From: Phascolomyces articulosus
Lineage: Eukaryota; Mucoromycota; Mucoromycetes; Mucorales; Lichtheimiaceae
Length of the DNA: 64,000 nt
NCBI GenBank assembly: GCA_025677815.1
Contig: JAIXMP010000022.1
Span: 434,001 to 498,000, forward strand
Direction of reading: 5' to 3'
The translations under genes were made by a program, and so were the position numbers. The notes beneath the pieces are model-generated. The model saw only the letters and a list, made by a program, of their open reading frames with translations. It did not search any database and was not told the DNA's origin. How positions within the stretch are numbered: the first letter of the stretch is position 1; each line of letters starts with the position of its first letter. Of this stretch, positions 46,200 through 59,891 are shown piece after piece.

Positions 46200-47780
46200 G
46201 AGTAAAGAAAGGAAAACTAGTTAGTTGTTTTCTTGAGTTGATTGGGATGTGAGTTGGGATGATAGCGGTGGCTCTTCAGGTTCTGGTTCATCTTCTTCGT
46301 AGTCATCTTCACAGTGACTTAGGCGGTCGATTTCTCTAAGTGCATGGATTAAGACAAACCAGCAGTTTATCCACTTTCCCAGTGATAAGCCAACTTCTGA
46401 GTGCGGGAGACGATTTATAATATAGTCTAGTGGTTGTAGTTCTTGTTGGGGTTCAAGAATTGTACCAAATGTTGTTTTCAACTCATCAAGTATTTCTTCC
46501 ATTAACGGACAATTTGTAAAATGTTCTCTATTTGCTGCTGGATGGTCGCATCTACAATTTTTTAACGGATAGGATGGGAGCCAGTACATTCTCCATTTGA
46601 TAAATCTGTGTCGGTCACGCGAAGTAGCAGGAAGATATAGTCCTGGGTCAATTATTCTTTTATCCCGGAAGGCAGCGGATAGTTTTCTTTTTATTAGCCC
46701 GACTATCATATTCTTCATACCGTTTTTGGGAGAGTGCTTGTTCAAGTGGATCCTTCGGAGGGTTGTTGCTATATTTCAATTTGGAGTAAAGCTGGTAAAA
46801 AGGGCTTTGTTCTTCGACCTTAGATGCTTCTAATATTTATCATTATTTTTGTTCCAGAAAAAGGATAGCTCAATGGATCGTGTTAAAGTGGTGGTAGGTA
46901 AATTTTGGAGTCGAACGGCATATTCTAATTGGAGAATACGAGTTCTTGTATACATGGAGGGTAAGTCTGCTAGCACCATTGGAACGGTAGTTGGAAAATG
47001 AGTTGCTGCATTTCGATCAAGAGTCATTTTTATACAACCTTTTGTGCATTGGTAATTTTATCTTTTTGTGTAGCAGATAAGACGGTAATGGCTAGACCGT
47101 ACTCAAGAACTGGTCGAACAAAAGTGCAGTATATTCTTAAAGCAGGCCATAAACCAATTCCGTACTGATGGACACCAATTTGTCGCAGTAACAACATATT
47201 TCCTGTTGCTTTGCTGGTACGTTGATTCACCAATTGCCCGGAATTAATACCATTATGGTCAAAAGGAATACCAAAATATTGAAAAGTGTTGACTAAAGGG
47301 GTTGTTTTGTTATATAGTTGATATTATTGCGATGATGGTTGAGATTGCTGTGGATCGATAATAGCACATTTATCAGGGTGCCATTTATATCCGTGGTCTT
47401 TCGAGTGTCGTTCAGCTATTCGTAGTAATCTTTTCATATCAGTAGGAGAGACTACCAGTGCTACATCATCAGCATATAGACAAGCTGATATTATAAGAGT
47501 TGATTGGTCAGGCCGATTTTTGTCAGGGCGTCCATTCTTTCCCCCTGTATATTTCTGTAGTTGCGCTGATGCTTCTGTTGCTCCATTGGCAGTAGATGTT
47601 CGGAGGAATAGTGGTTTTTCACATCGCACATGCATGTTAATACGTGATCGTCTTGGGAGAGTGTCGATGAAAACCGTGTATAATAATGGGCTCAAGATAG
47701 ACCCTTGTAGTATGCCTTTCTTTGGATGAATGAAGCGGGGTTGATAATTTTGTGAAATGACTGATAAACTAATTTACTCT
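46200..47780 (-). mobile_element. Dead 5'-truncated non-LTR retrotransposon (LINE) fragment
   Basis: Reading the minus strand, the reverse-transcriptase core appears as KKGILQGSILSPLLY (about 47724), the catalytic YADD in ACLYADDVALVVS (about 47480), and GYKWHPDKC. Then come [18 protein letters not shown], a degenerate RLQNLP segment, and the C-terminal LINE end FIKWRMYWLPSYPL with a Cys-Cys-His-Cys zinc knuckle (CRCDHP, then HFTNCP), closing at a stop near 46221. The upstream reverse transcriptase, endonuclease and any first ORF are missing. Lesions: in-frame TAA at 47321-47323, frameshift near 47035, further stops near 46830 and 46783. It cannot be autonomous. The truncated 5' end lies directly beside orphan exons of another gene. 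Confidence 0.9.
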
Positions 47781-47789
47781 TTTCTATAG

Positions 47790-48038
47790 CTTCCTTTATA
47801 TATCCTTCTCAAGAACCAAGAGAGGATTATAAGAACATGGATCAATTCTTGGGTCATGTATTGCCGGTTGGAGGCACTCTGTGCGTGGGTAAGTTATTAG
47901 ATTCTTTGTATCATGTTATATTATATATTGAAACATTTCTCATTATTTTTAGGTGGGTGGCAGCTGTGCAAAAACTCACGAGTCGGGGTGGAAACAAATC
48001 CTACATATTTTATAAAGTTGATCTGGCAAACTAAATAA
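47790..48038 (+). CDS. Orphan 3' exons of an unrecognised gene
   Basis: Two exons, 47790-47888 and 47953-48038, joined by a 64-nt GT-AG intron, ending in TAA. The first exon begins right after a good acceptor (TTTTCTATAG). It reads FIYPSQEPREDYKNMDQFLG, then HVLPVGGTLCVGG, then WQLCKNSRVGVETNPTYF, then IKLIWQTK. An ATG at 47837 could give a 45-residue product, but the acceptor in front suggests upstream exons. None is visible: immediately upstream lies the dead LINE. Probably the tail of a gene whose front was lost or displaced. I do not recognise the family. Confidence 0.4.
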
Positions 48039-48342
48039 ATAACATGACTTATATAATAAGACGATCTACATTTTTTTTATATATATATCTTACACAAAAA
48101 CTCCCGTCTAATAAAAACTATCATATGTAAACTATAATAATATTCAATATATATGTATATACAGAAGAGAAGGAAAAGAAGAAAAATATAACGGAAAAAG
48201 AAGGAAAGGGTGTGGGTGAAAAAAAAGTAGAAAACAGAAGACAAAGGGGCGATAGGAAAATAGGAATAAACAATAAATAATAAGGGTTGCTTTTTTAAGA
48301 AAAAACATAAGTGTAAGAGAAATGGTATCAATTATCATCACA
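48039..48342. other. Intergenic, convergent flanks
   Basis: About 300 bp of AT-rich DNA between the orphan exons and the permease stop codon. It presumably holds the permease 3' UTR. Confidence 0.5.
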
Positions 48343-51011
48343 TCATCGTTGTTCGGTATTCTTCTTGGAAATATCTTCTACAATTACGGGTGTCTTTTTA
48401 ATATCATTGGAGTCACCAGAGTCGGTAGAATTAAAGGATACATTTTCATCAAGGTACGGGTCAGGTTCTAAACTTTTACCAGGACCAGTAAAGTATTTTT
48501 TGGCACGGAATTGATAAAAGAGTATAGATCCACCAAGAACAGCAACAAGAGGAACACAGGCATAATTCATGTTATCTATATCATAGAGAAAAAAAGAACA
48601 TTGGTGTCAATAGGGGAATCCTTCGTCGTTATAGTTACAAGAAGTCAAACATATAGGTGTCAAAATATAGACATACCAGCAGTGACAGGTAATTGTGTAG
48701 GGCAAAGGAACAAACAACATGTAAGAACAATCCAGCAACAACTGATGGTATTGATCACAGGTGAAAATGGACCAAGATGGAAAGGTCCACGTTGGAAAGA
48801 CTTGCGTCCAACAGTTAAGCGAAGAGAAATTGGGATCAAATAAGCAAGCGAGGAAGCAATGGTGTTGACCGAAACAATGGCATTGAATGCAGTTTCGTTC
48901 AAAATATACTATAAAAGGTTGATGATTAGGTAAGTCAACATGTTCAATATTAAACATGGCATCATAATTGTTCAAAATGTTAAAACAAAAAAACTTACCA
49001 AGATACCAATGACGGCAGCAAAAATAACATTTCCCCAAACGGCATAGACAGGTGTCTTTGTCTTGTGGTTAATTTGGCTTAAATATGAACTGAACGGCTA
49101 TAAATAAAAATAATATATAATTGCGATCGTTAAATACAAGATACACTGTGACTTTTTTGGAGTCGCGTTTGAATCAGAATAATTTTTTACCATAGCGCGA
49201 TCGCGAGAAAAAGCATAGACAAGTCTGGAGGAACCCAAAACTAAGGCACTACCACAAAAGAACATGGCGCCCATAATAATGACAGTGAAAACGATGGTCC
49301 AATTATAACCAACACCATCCAAAAAGACTTTGGTCATTTGAGGAGTGATAGCGGATTCAACGACTTGAGCTTGGAAATCTTGAACACAAAAGTTGACTGC
49401 AAGTAAAAATATGAAACCAAAGACACCTGCAGTACCGACTGCATAAAGGATACCTTTGGGTGCATTACGAGCTGCATCTTTTGTTTCTTCAGACATTTGT
49501 GCTGCGCTGTCGAAGCCAGAAAGGGTATATTGACTTTGCAACAAACCGATAAGAAAAGCATATCCATCAGATTTAAAACCAGTATCGTTTTCAAAATACG
49601 TAAACTATTTTATAAAATTTAACATTAGCATCATTTTCGTCATATTTCAAAATGATAATCAGATAGTTCAAATCATAATTATTTTGCGCGCATGCATGGA
49701 AATTAAGTAGGGGTGGTGAGAAGAAAGATATGCAGGAAAAAAAAAGATACGTACCACCCATTTTCCACTGGCTTTATTAGGTGTCAAGACCAAGGCGACA
49801 ATGACAATCATCAGTGTACCAATAAGATGCCAAAAGAGAGATACGTTATTGAACATGCCGTTATACTTGATACTGATGGAATTGATCAAACCATGAATAA
49901 ATACAATGACAAGAAAAATGCCATATTGCCAATAAATATCAGCATTGTAATCAGGATTCGAAATACTAATGACAGAGGATAAGAATTGTGCTAAACCGAG
50001 ATCTGTCGATGTAACAGCAACTAATGATGATATAAAAAAAAATGTTAGTAAATCAATGTTGGTTACTTGTCGGGAGATTAAATGTTGATCGATTTGAATT
50101 ATCGTCGTACCTGTCTGAGATTATAATAAATATAAAAAAAGGATTAGTGTCAATTGATAACGACGTTCTTTTTCTTTTATCTTTTTTTTTTTACATTTCT
50201 TTTACTTACCAAACCAATCCAGTTACACCAGCTATTTTGATCGATAATAAACGATAGATGACAAAGGAAAAAATATTAGTTCAATGGAATTTGGTAATAG
50301 TAATGATTGGTATTACAATGATTAGTTATGTACAATTACCCAGTGATGTAACAAGTTAAAGGAACCCATTCGGGAGGTGCAAGCTTTGATACCCAAACGT
50401 AAAGACCACCTGTAACGGGAAATGCACTGCAGATCTCGGCAAGTGATAAACCAACACAAAATGTAAAAACAGCAACGAGCAAGAAGCCTTCAATAATGGC
50501 AATAGAGCCACCTGACATCATTGCATCGCCCCAAAGCTACATAAAATTGTTGACAGTTGAAGTATCGTTAGAAATCCATCACGATGATCATCATTTGCGG
50601 AGATTATGCGTTTTTCGTCGTTTTCTTATTGTATTATATTTTTGATAGGTAAAAAGAAGGGCAATTGTTTAGTTGTAATATGTTTCTTACAGGTGTTAAA
50701 CCGGATAAGATCGAACAACAACCGAATGCGACCGCAAAATTCGATAACGTCGACAATGATTTATTCATTTCCTAAAAAACAAAATTAATAAATGATCATT
50801 TGATAGTCATTTAGTCAATATGATTGTAAAGATGTTCTTTTTGGTGATGTTGATGCGTATCATATTAAAACAAAAGAAGAAATGGATACGATGTAGAAAC
50901 CTGTTTATAACCAAATTGTGCCATGAGCTCTTCTTCGGTTGTCATGACATTTTTGACACCGGCTTCCTCACGGTCTGCGGTTTGATGGGAAGAGATGCTA
51001 TCAACCGACAT
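48343..51011 (-). CDS. Amino-acid/GABA/choline-type permease (APC superfamily), microexon-rich
   Basis: Minus-strand exons: 51011-50901, 50771-50691, 50536-50340, 50231-50210, possible 50114-50111, 50020-49755, 49604-49191, 49097-48999, 48908-48677, 48575-48343; 1659 nt, 552 residues. It has the ~12 hydrophobic segments of eukaryotic amino-acid/choline transporters. Conserved pieces are STLSNFAVAFGCCSILSGL (TM1), GLSLAEICSAFPVTGGLYVW (TM2/3), LSGFDSAAQMSEETKDAARN (TM6/7), and SRDRAM joined to PFSSYLSQINHKTKTPVYAV. It probably imports GABA, choline or amino acids across the plasma membrane; substrate unknown. Both termini are cytosolic and acidic. The start was chosen at MSVDSISS. Exon 4 is 22 nt. 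The next join needs one extra base; a 4-nt exon (ACAG) between good splice sites gives the frame and the length I expect, but this part is uncertain. Confidence 0.88.
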
Positions 51012-53786
51012 ACGGATTTTTCTTAGTGAATTTTTAAGTGGTGGTAATTTTTGAAAAGGTGATTTGTTTCGTGAATGATGATAAAAATGTTGGAAACGAA
51101 GAAAACAAAAAAAAAAAAAAAAAAAAAAAAGGAGAAAGAAGAAGAAGCTTAAAAATGAGCAAAGCAAACAGGGACAAGACAGAACTTTTTTTTTCATTCA
51201 AAAAAAAAATATATATATATAAAATCGGTGGTTTCCCATTTGTCCATTCTTGGGCAAAAACCAAACACAGCAGCTTTCTCCGATAAGGACGATTTGGTTG
51301 GGGGGGTGATAAAAGGCCAAGGGTGGCAAAAGCAACCCAAAAAGATCTGGTATAATTTTAGCGGTTTAATCTTCCTTTCTTTCACTCTTATCTTTCACTC
51401 TTTTTCCTTCTCTCTCTTCGCTTGAAACCCCATTAGACTGATTACGATAAGATATATTTGTTTATAGAAAAGTACGACATGTCTATTACCAAGTGTGGAT
51501 AACTATGGCAACACAGATGACAAATCTACCATTCACCGACTATACCCTTGCTCCTTTTTTGGTCAATTTAGACCAGATGGGTTTGTCACGCTCCCACGCA
51601 TTTTTTTGCGGGGTCACACATTTTTATATATATCAAAAAGTATATCTTACACGGCGACGCAAAACAATAATAATAAATTACAATGATCAAACCAAGTCAA
51701 ACACCATTTGACCCTATCACAGTCCAGTCATCCCAAAATAAAAACAATTCCCGAATCATTTATACCCAAAAAGTAAAAAGGGATTATCATATTTGTTATC
51801 AGATAATTCCAGTCTTGTTCCTAATGTTTCCCAGGTAGTTATTATGAATGATTTTTTGATTTATGAGAATCAATCATTTCATTTCAATCATTCAATTCAT
51901 TTTAAAGGTTTCATTTCTTTTAATATTTGTTTTTTAAAAAATAGAATCAATAACAATGATGATCCATAATATAGAACTTGTATAACTAAAACCACATAAA
52001 TATACACACGCCTATCATGAAAAGCATCAATAATACGTCATTTCAATAGATCTAAAACACACACACGCGCACACGGAAACAATACAAGGTTTACCAAAAT
52101 GAGAGGAGTGAGTGATACGTTATACAAAATAAGAATTTATGTCAAAAATCCCGATCGGTGTTCATTCATTGGAGTTTGGATGACACAGAGTTGGTTCACC
52201 TAATATTGATCAAGAGTAGTGTCCGCCTTCTCCACATCATTTTATTTAGAATATTAAGAAACCATGACGATGTTGATATAATTATAGAATAATAAATAGA
52301 TTATTATCACTTATACCCTATCCTAAAACCATATTAATGTACTACAGAAGCCTCTTTCAACTTCTTCCCCACAATTTTTTTTAAAAATAAACTACATAAT
52401 AGCGTCAAAACCCATTGATCAAATAACTTTTAAAGTACTACAACTTTATTTTTATTAGTTAAACTGTAAAAGGATCTTCCATTTTCCTATTACTTTATAT
52501 GATATATAATAGTATGTTATAACTTACATATAAAAATTAAACTATAACTGTCATACTTACCTTATAATAATATCGTGGGTAATATGTTGCTGGGGGGGGG
52601 GTTTTTTTTGTTTATTTTCGGCATGTGTATATGCATGCCAAGGAGGATGTGTGGGAATTCTTTCCAGTCGTTGACTAACAAACTTGGGTAGTTTTTATTT
52701 GACTTTTCTCCACATCAAAACTTCTATATCTATTAACGTTTCGTCTTTTATTTTGGATACTTGCCCAAATATTGACAAGACTGATCTTCCCAACAATAAA
52801 AAAAGAAAAAAAAGCTCTGTGCTAAAAAGATTTTATTATTATAATGAAACTCTTTCTCTTTGGATTTCCTAATACAGGTAATTTGATCAATAAAAGCAAA
52901 TTTTATATGGAACAAAAACTATAGGTTAGCTTCGTTCATTCTATCTTGATCTTCTATTATTGCTAGACAAGAAGTCTGTTTCAATAACAATAACAATAAC
53001 AATAATATTTATTTTATTTCCGCTTTGCCTTACTCCTCCTTTTGGTCGTCTTCTACTAGTAGATTATTATCTTTTTTCCCACTTATATGTATGAAAATAA
53101 AAGTTACTCCTTATTATTAATAACCCAGTATAAGGGTATAGAGATAATACATGGTATAAGATATACCATATATAGTAGTGAAGAAGTGTGAAATATCATG
53201 GAGATGACTAAGGAATCCCAAAAAAAAAGAAAAGTGCCGGAGGGAAAGATGGGGGAATAGAAATGAAAGTAACCGGATTAGTCGGCAAAGACCGTCATCA
53301 TTTACGATAGGTTCTCAATCAAGTAACAAGTAATAATTCTTCCGTGGTTTGTTTACTAAATGAATAATCGTTCGGATAAAACTTAGACTACTACAACTCC
53401 AATCATTGGAGAATATATTACAAACGAAAGAACTCAATAGATAAAAGAACATGATATGATGCACGACAGCAGTGACCACATGAAATAGTATGACGACCAA
53501 TATTATGTATGACTAATGGCAGTATTGCAACAGGGAAGTCAATAATTTTGATCATAGTATATAGCATTGAAACATGAGCGATAATTTATCATGAATAAAA
53601 ATACTATTGATAAGAAATAAAACAGTTATTGGATATTTTTTTTACATATAGGAGTATATAAAGATGAACATAATATAAAGGAGAAAGTGAACTAAAAAAA
53701 TTGTATATCTTCAGAAAGAGACGGGTACATGATGAAACGGTGAGGAAAGAAGGCATAGAAAATATGGAATTACATTATTCAATAAA
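51012..53786. other. Gene-free stretch of 2.8 kb
   Basis: Begins with the permease promoter (A-rich run at about 51108-51130). The rest is AT-rich with a CA-rich patch near 52060 and a G-run at about 52591-52600. No supported gene, RNA or mobile element was recognised. Confidence 0.5.
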
Positions 53787-56700
53787 TTATTGAACAGTAA
53801 GAGATTGTTCACGGCATAATGAAGCATATTCACCATTCAATTCCAAAAGTTCCCAATGAGTTCCTTGTTCAAAGACTCGACCGTCCTTGATAACACAAAT
53901 CAAATCAGCGTTTTGGATGGTCGAAAGACGATGAGCAATAGTAACTGTAGTACGACCACCTAGTCTGACAATATTATCAATGGCTTCTTGAACCAACTTC
54001 TCCGATTCAGAATCCAAAGCAGAAGTAGCTTCATCCAATAAAAGAACCTTGGGTTTACGAATCAGTGCACGAGCAATAGCAATACGTTGTTTTTGACCAC
54101 CAGACAATTGAGAACCCTTGTCACCAACACGCGTATCATATCCTTCAGGTAATTCAGAAATAAACTTGTGAATATTGGCTGCACGCGCTGCTTCCTCCAC
54201 TTGATCTTGAGTGACAAAACGGCCTTCATCGACACCAAAACGAATATTATCACCAATTGACATGTCAAAAAGAACAGGTTCTTGTCCAACCAACGCCATA
54301 TGGCTACGCAAATTTCTCAATGTAAAATTTCTTACACTGTGGTGATCCAAACGGACATTACCCATGGTAGGATCATACCATCGTTGCAACATGCCAATCG
54401 TGGTGGATTTACCGCAGCCAGAGCCACCGACCAAAGCAATGGTTTGACCTGCTCTGCCATATAAACTAAAGGCACCATCAAAGATAGGTTTTTCGCGAGT
54501 TGGATAACAGAATGCGATGTTTTCAAAAGAAATATCACCAGATATACTTGTCGTTGCTGTTTCAATGCCTTCAAGATCAGGATCAATATGGGATGGACGT
54601 TCCAAAATTTCAAAAATACCAATAGCAGCCGTTTTGGCCTTGACAAAGGTGGTGGCAAATACACTGGATCGACCCACACCTTGCATCGAGATCATGAGTG
54701 TAAGCAAACAAATAAACAAGTCGTCAAATTGCAATCGCCCTTGTTGCATGAACATGACGCCCGAAGAATAAGTGACGGCAGCAACGTACAACACAAAGCC
54801 TTGAGATAATGCATAACCAAAAGAAGCACGGAAAGCTTTGCGTCGAGCCAATTCATGAGGCTTTTCCAATGTTTTTGCATATTTGGATTCGAAATGCGCT
54901 TGCTTACCAAGAGCAGTGACAGTTCGGATTTCTTTGATAGCTTCGCCTGCCACTTCACTTCCATGCTCGTGTGCTTTGGCAACTTTGTCTTGATAACCAC
55001 GTTCTAATCGAGCTTCATAAAAACTGGATCCCATAAGAAAAGGAGACATGCCAATAACAATAAGAGAAAGAGCCCATTCATGTGCAAAAGCAACGGCTAA
55101 ACCTATTGTTGCCAAGCAAAAAATACTTAGTAAACCATGTTTCTAATAATATTGTATCATTTAACTGCTTCAAAAAATAGAAAGATTTAAGCATACCACA
55201 AATAGTTGTTGAAATAGCTTGCATAATATCACCAGGCACTTTGGAAAACATTTCACTCATTGCCTTCGTATCAGCGGCCAATTTAGATGATAATGCACCG
55301 ATATTGTTTTCTTCTTGATCAAAAAAGCCAATTTCCTGTTTCAAATAGACACGAAGTAGCATGGCACGTAATCGAGCAGTATAGCGAGCATCCACCAATT
55401 CAAACATCCAATTTTGAAGACCGTATCCAATAAATGCAATGACACCAAAGACAACAAATAACAAGGCATATAAATTGGCACCTTCGAATGGTCCAGGAGC
55501 AATTTGATCGCGTGGTAAAATAAGAACATAGATACATTTGCCAGCTGTGAATGCAAACAATGGATAAACTGCTCCGGCAACAAGAGCAGCGATACATCCG
55601 ATAAAAATGAAAAACCATTCACTTTTGACTTGTTTCAGCATTTTACCAATAGGAGCATCTTGCTGTCGACGTAATTTAAGTTCTTGTTTGTTCTTGCGTT
55701 GTTTGAGTTCATAAGCATCCATAGATGATCGCAGGATACTTGTTCGACGGAAGAGACTTGTGTTATTTTGAGAATTAGATATATCCTCAGTATAGAATTC
55801 ATTAGGTGGGACTTGAATAATGGTGGATGCTTGATTTGCTTCCTGTTGCTGTTGGTCTTGAGCACTTCGATCACGAACTCGGACACCCTCCAAATGTATT
55901 AATTCTTTTGAATGATCAGATTCAGGAATCACTTGTCCTTCTTCTTGCTTTTCCGTTGCAATTTGTTGTGTTTGGACAAGGCCAGCATACACACCGTTGT
56001 GTTGGACAAGTTGACTGTGGGTGCCAAGTTCGACAATCTCTCCTCGATCCATGACCACAATCAAGTCTGCATTACGGATGGTGGAAAGACGATGAGCAAT
56101 AACAATCGTAGTTCGCCCCATTGAGGCAGCATCCAATGCTCGTTGGACCAACCGTTCAGATTGCGTATCTAATGCGGATGTCGCCTATTATGTTAATTTT
56201 ATAAAAATTGTACTTAGTTTTTTATTATTACGTATGTATTAACCAAAAACATATTAATAATAGAAAGAGACAATAAAAGGTCAATTAATAAAATTTACCT
56301 CATCTAACAATAAAATAGGTGGGTTCTTGATAATAGCCCTTGCTATAGCAATTCGTTGCTTTTGGCCACCGGACATCATACCACCGTGTTCACCCACCAA
56401 AGTATCATACCCTTCGGGAAAGTTGGAAATAAATGAATGACAATTGGCTCGTTGACAAGCACTCACAATCTGCTCTTGAGATATATCATGTGGATTGTCA
56501 ACACCAAGCAATAAATTTTGTCGGATTGTCATGTTGAATAACACGGGTTCCTGGCTGACGACGCCAATGTGTGAACGTAACCATTTGAGATTTAATTCTT
56601 TGAGGTCATGACCGTCCAACAAGACTTGTCCAAAGGATGGATCATAAAAACGTTGTAAGATTTGAATACTTGTAGATTTACCCGAACCAGAAGGACCCAC

Positions 56701-58053
56701 AAAAGCAACAGTCATACCAGGACTAATAGTCAGATTGAGATTCTTGAGAATAGGAATATCAGGACGTGTTGGATAACTAAATCGGACATTGCGAAACTTG
56801 ATACCAGCTGAACATTGTTGGGGTTTCAATCCTTCTTCTGAATCCGTATCAATAGCAGGCACACGAGCAATGGTTTCAAAAATAGTATAAGCACTTGCTC
56901 GACCCGAAGACAAGGCAGCGATTTGATCAGGCAGCTTCATTAACGAAATGGCACCCAAGACGACACAAAAGAACGCAATCATTACACGGAAACCAACGAT
57001 TTTTCCATCGATCGACCATTTAGCACCAAACCAAAAGGAAAAGCCAAAAATACTGAAGAGAACAAATAAAAAAGCACCAAAACCAAAACCTAGAGCAAGG
57101 GCGCGTTGTGCTCCAGCATTGCGTGTTTTTAATAACTTGGTTTCATACAGGCGAGAAAATCGTTCTTGGAGATTAAAAGCATATACTGTGCGAATACCGT
57201 TCAAAGCTTGTTCTACAATACTGCCTGCTTCAGCATAAGCATCTTGGACTCGTTGTGTATGTTTAGAAACAAAACGATCCATGAACCAAGCAACACCAAA
57301 GAGAGCTGGTAATACACCCACGACAATGGCACCTACAATCCAAGCAACAGAAAACGATTGGAAAAGACCCATGGCAGTAGCAGCGGCTGTTCGAATCATA
57401 GCACCATATTTTTCAGAAATTGCTTCTTGATAATAATGCGTATCCGTTGCTAATCGAGCAATAAGGGATCCATCCTTGGCTTCATCAAACCATGCCATAT
57501 CTTGCCTCATCACAGCATGCACATATAGCTGACGCACACGTCGTGTTTGATTTTCACCAGAAATAACCCATAAACAGTTACCAACATAGGCAAGGAGCAT
57601 GACGACGGTACCAATAGCAATAAAGATCAAGGCAGAATATTTGGCCATGTCAGTTATACTATTACCACCTTCTTGATAGTCTTCCATGGTAGAATTGATA
57701 AAGATACCAAAGACGACGATTGAGAGAGGTTGTAAGAGACCCACTAGAATAGAGCACGTCATGGCTAAACCAATCATGACTTTGTCCCATACAGTTGCAT
57801 AGCGAAACATCTTTCTCATTGGAATTGAAGAATGTTTGTTTTTATTGTTTGATTTTTTGGTCTCTTTATTGTCTCTTCTAGACGCTGCTGCTGTTGATGT
57901 TTCTGGTTGTTGTTCATACGTTTGCATAACAATGGCTGTTGCTGGTTCAATTCTGTTGATACTTGAGATCGATGCTGACGATGTTTCATCACTACAAGGA
58001 CTGTACTGACGTGATGGTCGTGACCAACTAAATGATGATGTTGCTGGTGGCAT
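53787..58053 (-). CDS. Full-length ABCB-type ABC exporter, 3 exons
   Basis: Minus-strand exons: 58053-56299, 56184-55197, 55102-53787; 4059 nt, 1352 residues. Layout is Ser/Thr/Lys-rich N-terminus, TMD1, NBD1, TMD2, NBD2, as in P-glycoprotein. NBD1 has A-loop FSYPTRPD, Walker [10 protein letters not shown] (~453), signature MSGGQ rather than LSGGQ, and Walker B ILLLDE before the intron. NBD2 has Walker [10 protein letters not shown] (~1139), [17 protein letters not shown] and IAHRLST. Both of its introns sit at positions shared with the eight-exon paralogue: after LLLDE of NBD1 (phase 0) and in TMD2 before GLAVAF (phase 1). It therefore either lost introns or the other gene gained them. Its coding pattern is the closest match to the pseudogene at 7940-8960. 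Likely a membrane drug or lipid exporter; substrate unknown. Confidence 0.95.
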
Positions 58054-59891
58054 TTTTTTTTCGATATAGAGAATTAAGAAAAAGAGTTTAATATGTTGAA
58101 TAACTTGATCTGTGTTCCTTCCCTCCTTTATATATCGAGTCCGCTGGCTGAAAATTAGCTAGTAAATTACCCAATTTTACGGAAATCGAAAAACAATTGC
58201 CTAGATCAGATAGTGAGCTTGGCTTCTCGTTATCATAATTGTGTAGTATATCCATTCTATTGTAAGATTATTAATATAATAATACATACATATTCACATT
58301 CGTTCAAAGAATGAGTTACAAATAGTATATTGATAGCATTGAATAGTTTTATTAGAATAAGGCAGAGAATACATATACGATGTCTTTCTCTCAAAGGTCA
58401 GTAATAGTATAATCGGGAGGATGATACTCTGTTATACTGATATCATTTCTATAAAAACCACGTACTAAGGATGCATATAAAATATACCATGAATTAGTGG
58501 GATGTTATATATAACTTCTCTCCAATAACAGTAAACAAACATGTAGATACCGCGGCTTCTATATATTCTTGACAGCAGTTGATGCTACTTATTATTATGT
58601 TAAAATGTTATTATTTCAATCGGAGAGATATGTCCGATTTCCAAATTGTTGGTAAAATAACTTCATTCTCATTGGATCCTTGGCAACTTGGCGGTCCCTT
58701 GGCAGCCTTATCCTTTACTGGCGTACCAAAAAAATAAAAATAAACAGTATATCGTTCACCATTTCTGGTATAGGTCAAACAGAATAGATATTATTTTTGT
58801 GATCACAAGATGCGAATTACACCACCACCAGCATAATAGCATTATATAAGCACTATGTGTTTCTTCATTACGTATGTAGCTATAAAAATCAAAATGGCAG
58901 CGGTAGTTGTTTTTTCATTCTTCTTTTGCCACGGAACTTTTATGACAAATGTTCCGAGAAAATAAAAGTACTACTATAGAAGTTATTTTATAAATATCTC
59001 AAAAGCCATTGGTAATAATTCAAAAGATATTAAAAAGAGTACATATTCTTGTAATTGAGTAATAATAAAAGAAAAGAATTTCATGAATCAAATCGATTAA
59101 AAATACTACCCATAGCAAGTAATATCAATAATATACTTAAGGTGCTATTCTTAACTATGATTGATGATCGAACACTATTCAAATGTTCCCGCATAAAAAT
59201 TTAAATCATTTCGATTATATCATTTTTATGACAAAGGAGTTCAAGTAACACATAAACTACTATTTCACAACTGACACAAATTATTATTATTTTATTCTAC
59301 TTAGAAAATATGCTCCCGGGTTCGCTTGAGCTTATAAGAGTATACCATGTTTTTATTAATTAACCATATCATCTCACCTTTAAAGTATATGTAAGATCTA
59401 TCTTAGACTAACACAATAATTCGTGATAGGATTCTCCATTCTGCAATAATACTTCTTGTTGATTCTTGTCAGACAAACAAAGAGATAACATGATTTTTAA
59501 TCATAATGATGGAAAAAAGACACAGCTGTATATGAAAAACGTGCACCAATAAAAAAGAAAAATCAACGCTATCCATACTACTAACACAGCCATAAAAAAA
59601 AGTGTTATCCATGGAAATAATTGTGGAGAAATATATAGCTATAACTTGTTTGTCTCAGCATTTTGGAACAAATGAATTCAAGGTTTAACATATACCGCAA
59701 GGCTTTTACTCCCAAGTTTCATGACCAATTATCATTCCACAATCGGTTGAAACCTTGGATTATATTTCAGGCACATCATCACATATATAAAGACACGAAA
59801 TATTCCAACATTGCCAACCATCATCTTATATACATACTTTCATAGTATACCTTCATTTCTTCTTATTTTCTCTTCTATATAATAACTAATC
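58054..59891. other. Intergenic, promoters of two divergent genes
   Basis: About 1.8 kb between the ABC exporter start (minus) and the thaumatin-like start (plus). AT-rich with no coding support. A weak open frame at 59663-59845 overlaps the thaumatin promoter and is not believed. Confidence 0.5.
59784..59792 (+). promoter_or_regulatory. TATA-like box of thaumatin-like gene 2
   Basis: TATATAAAG lies 108 bp before the start codon at 59892, matching the position of the TATA-like box of the paralogue. Confidence 0.6.
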
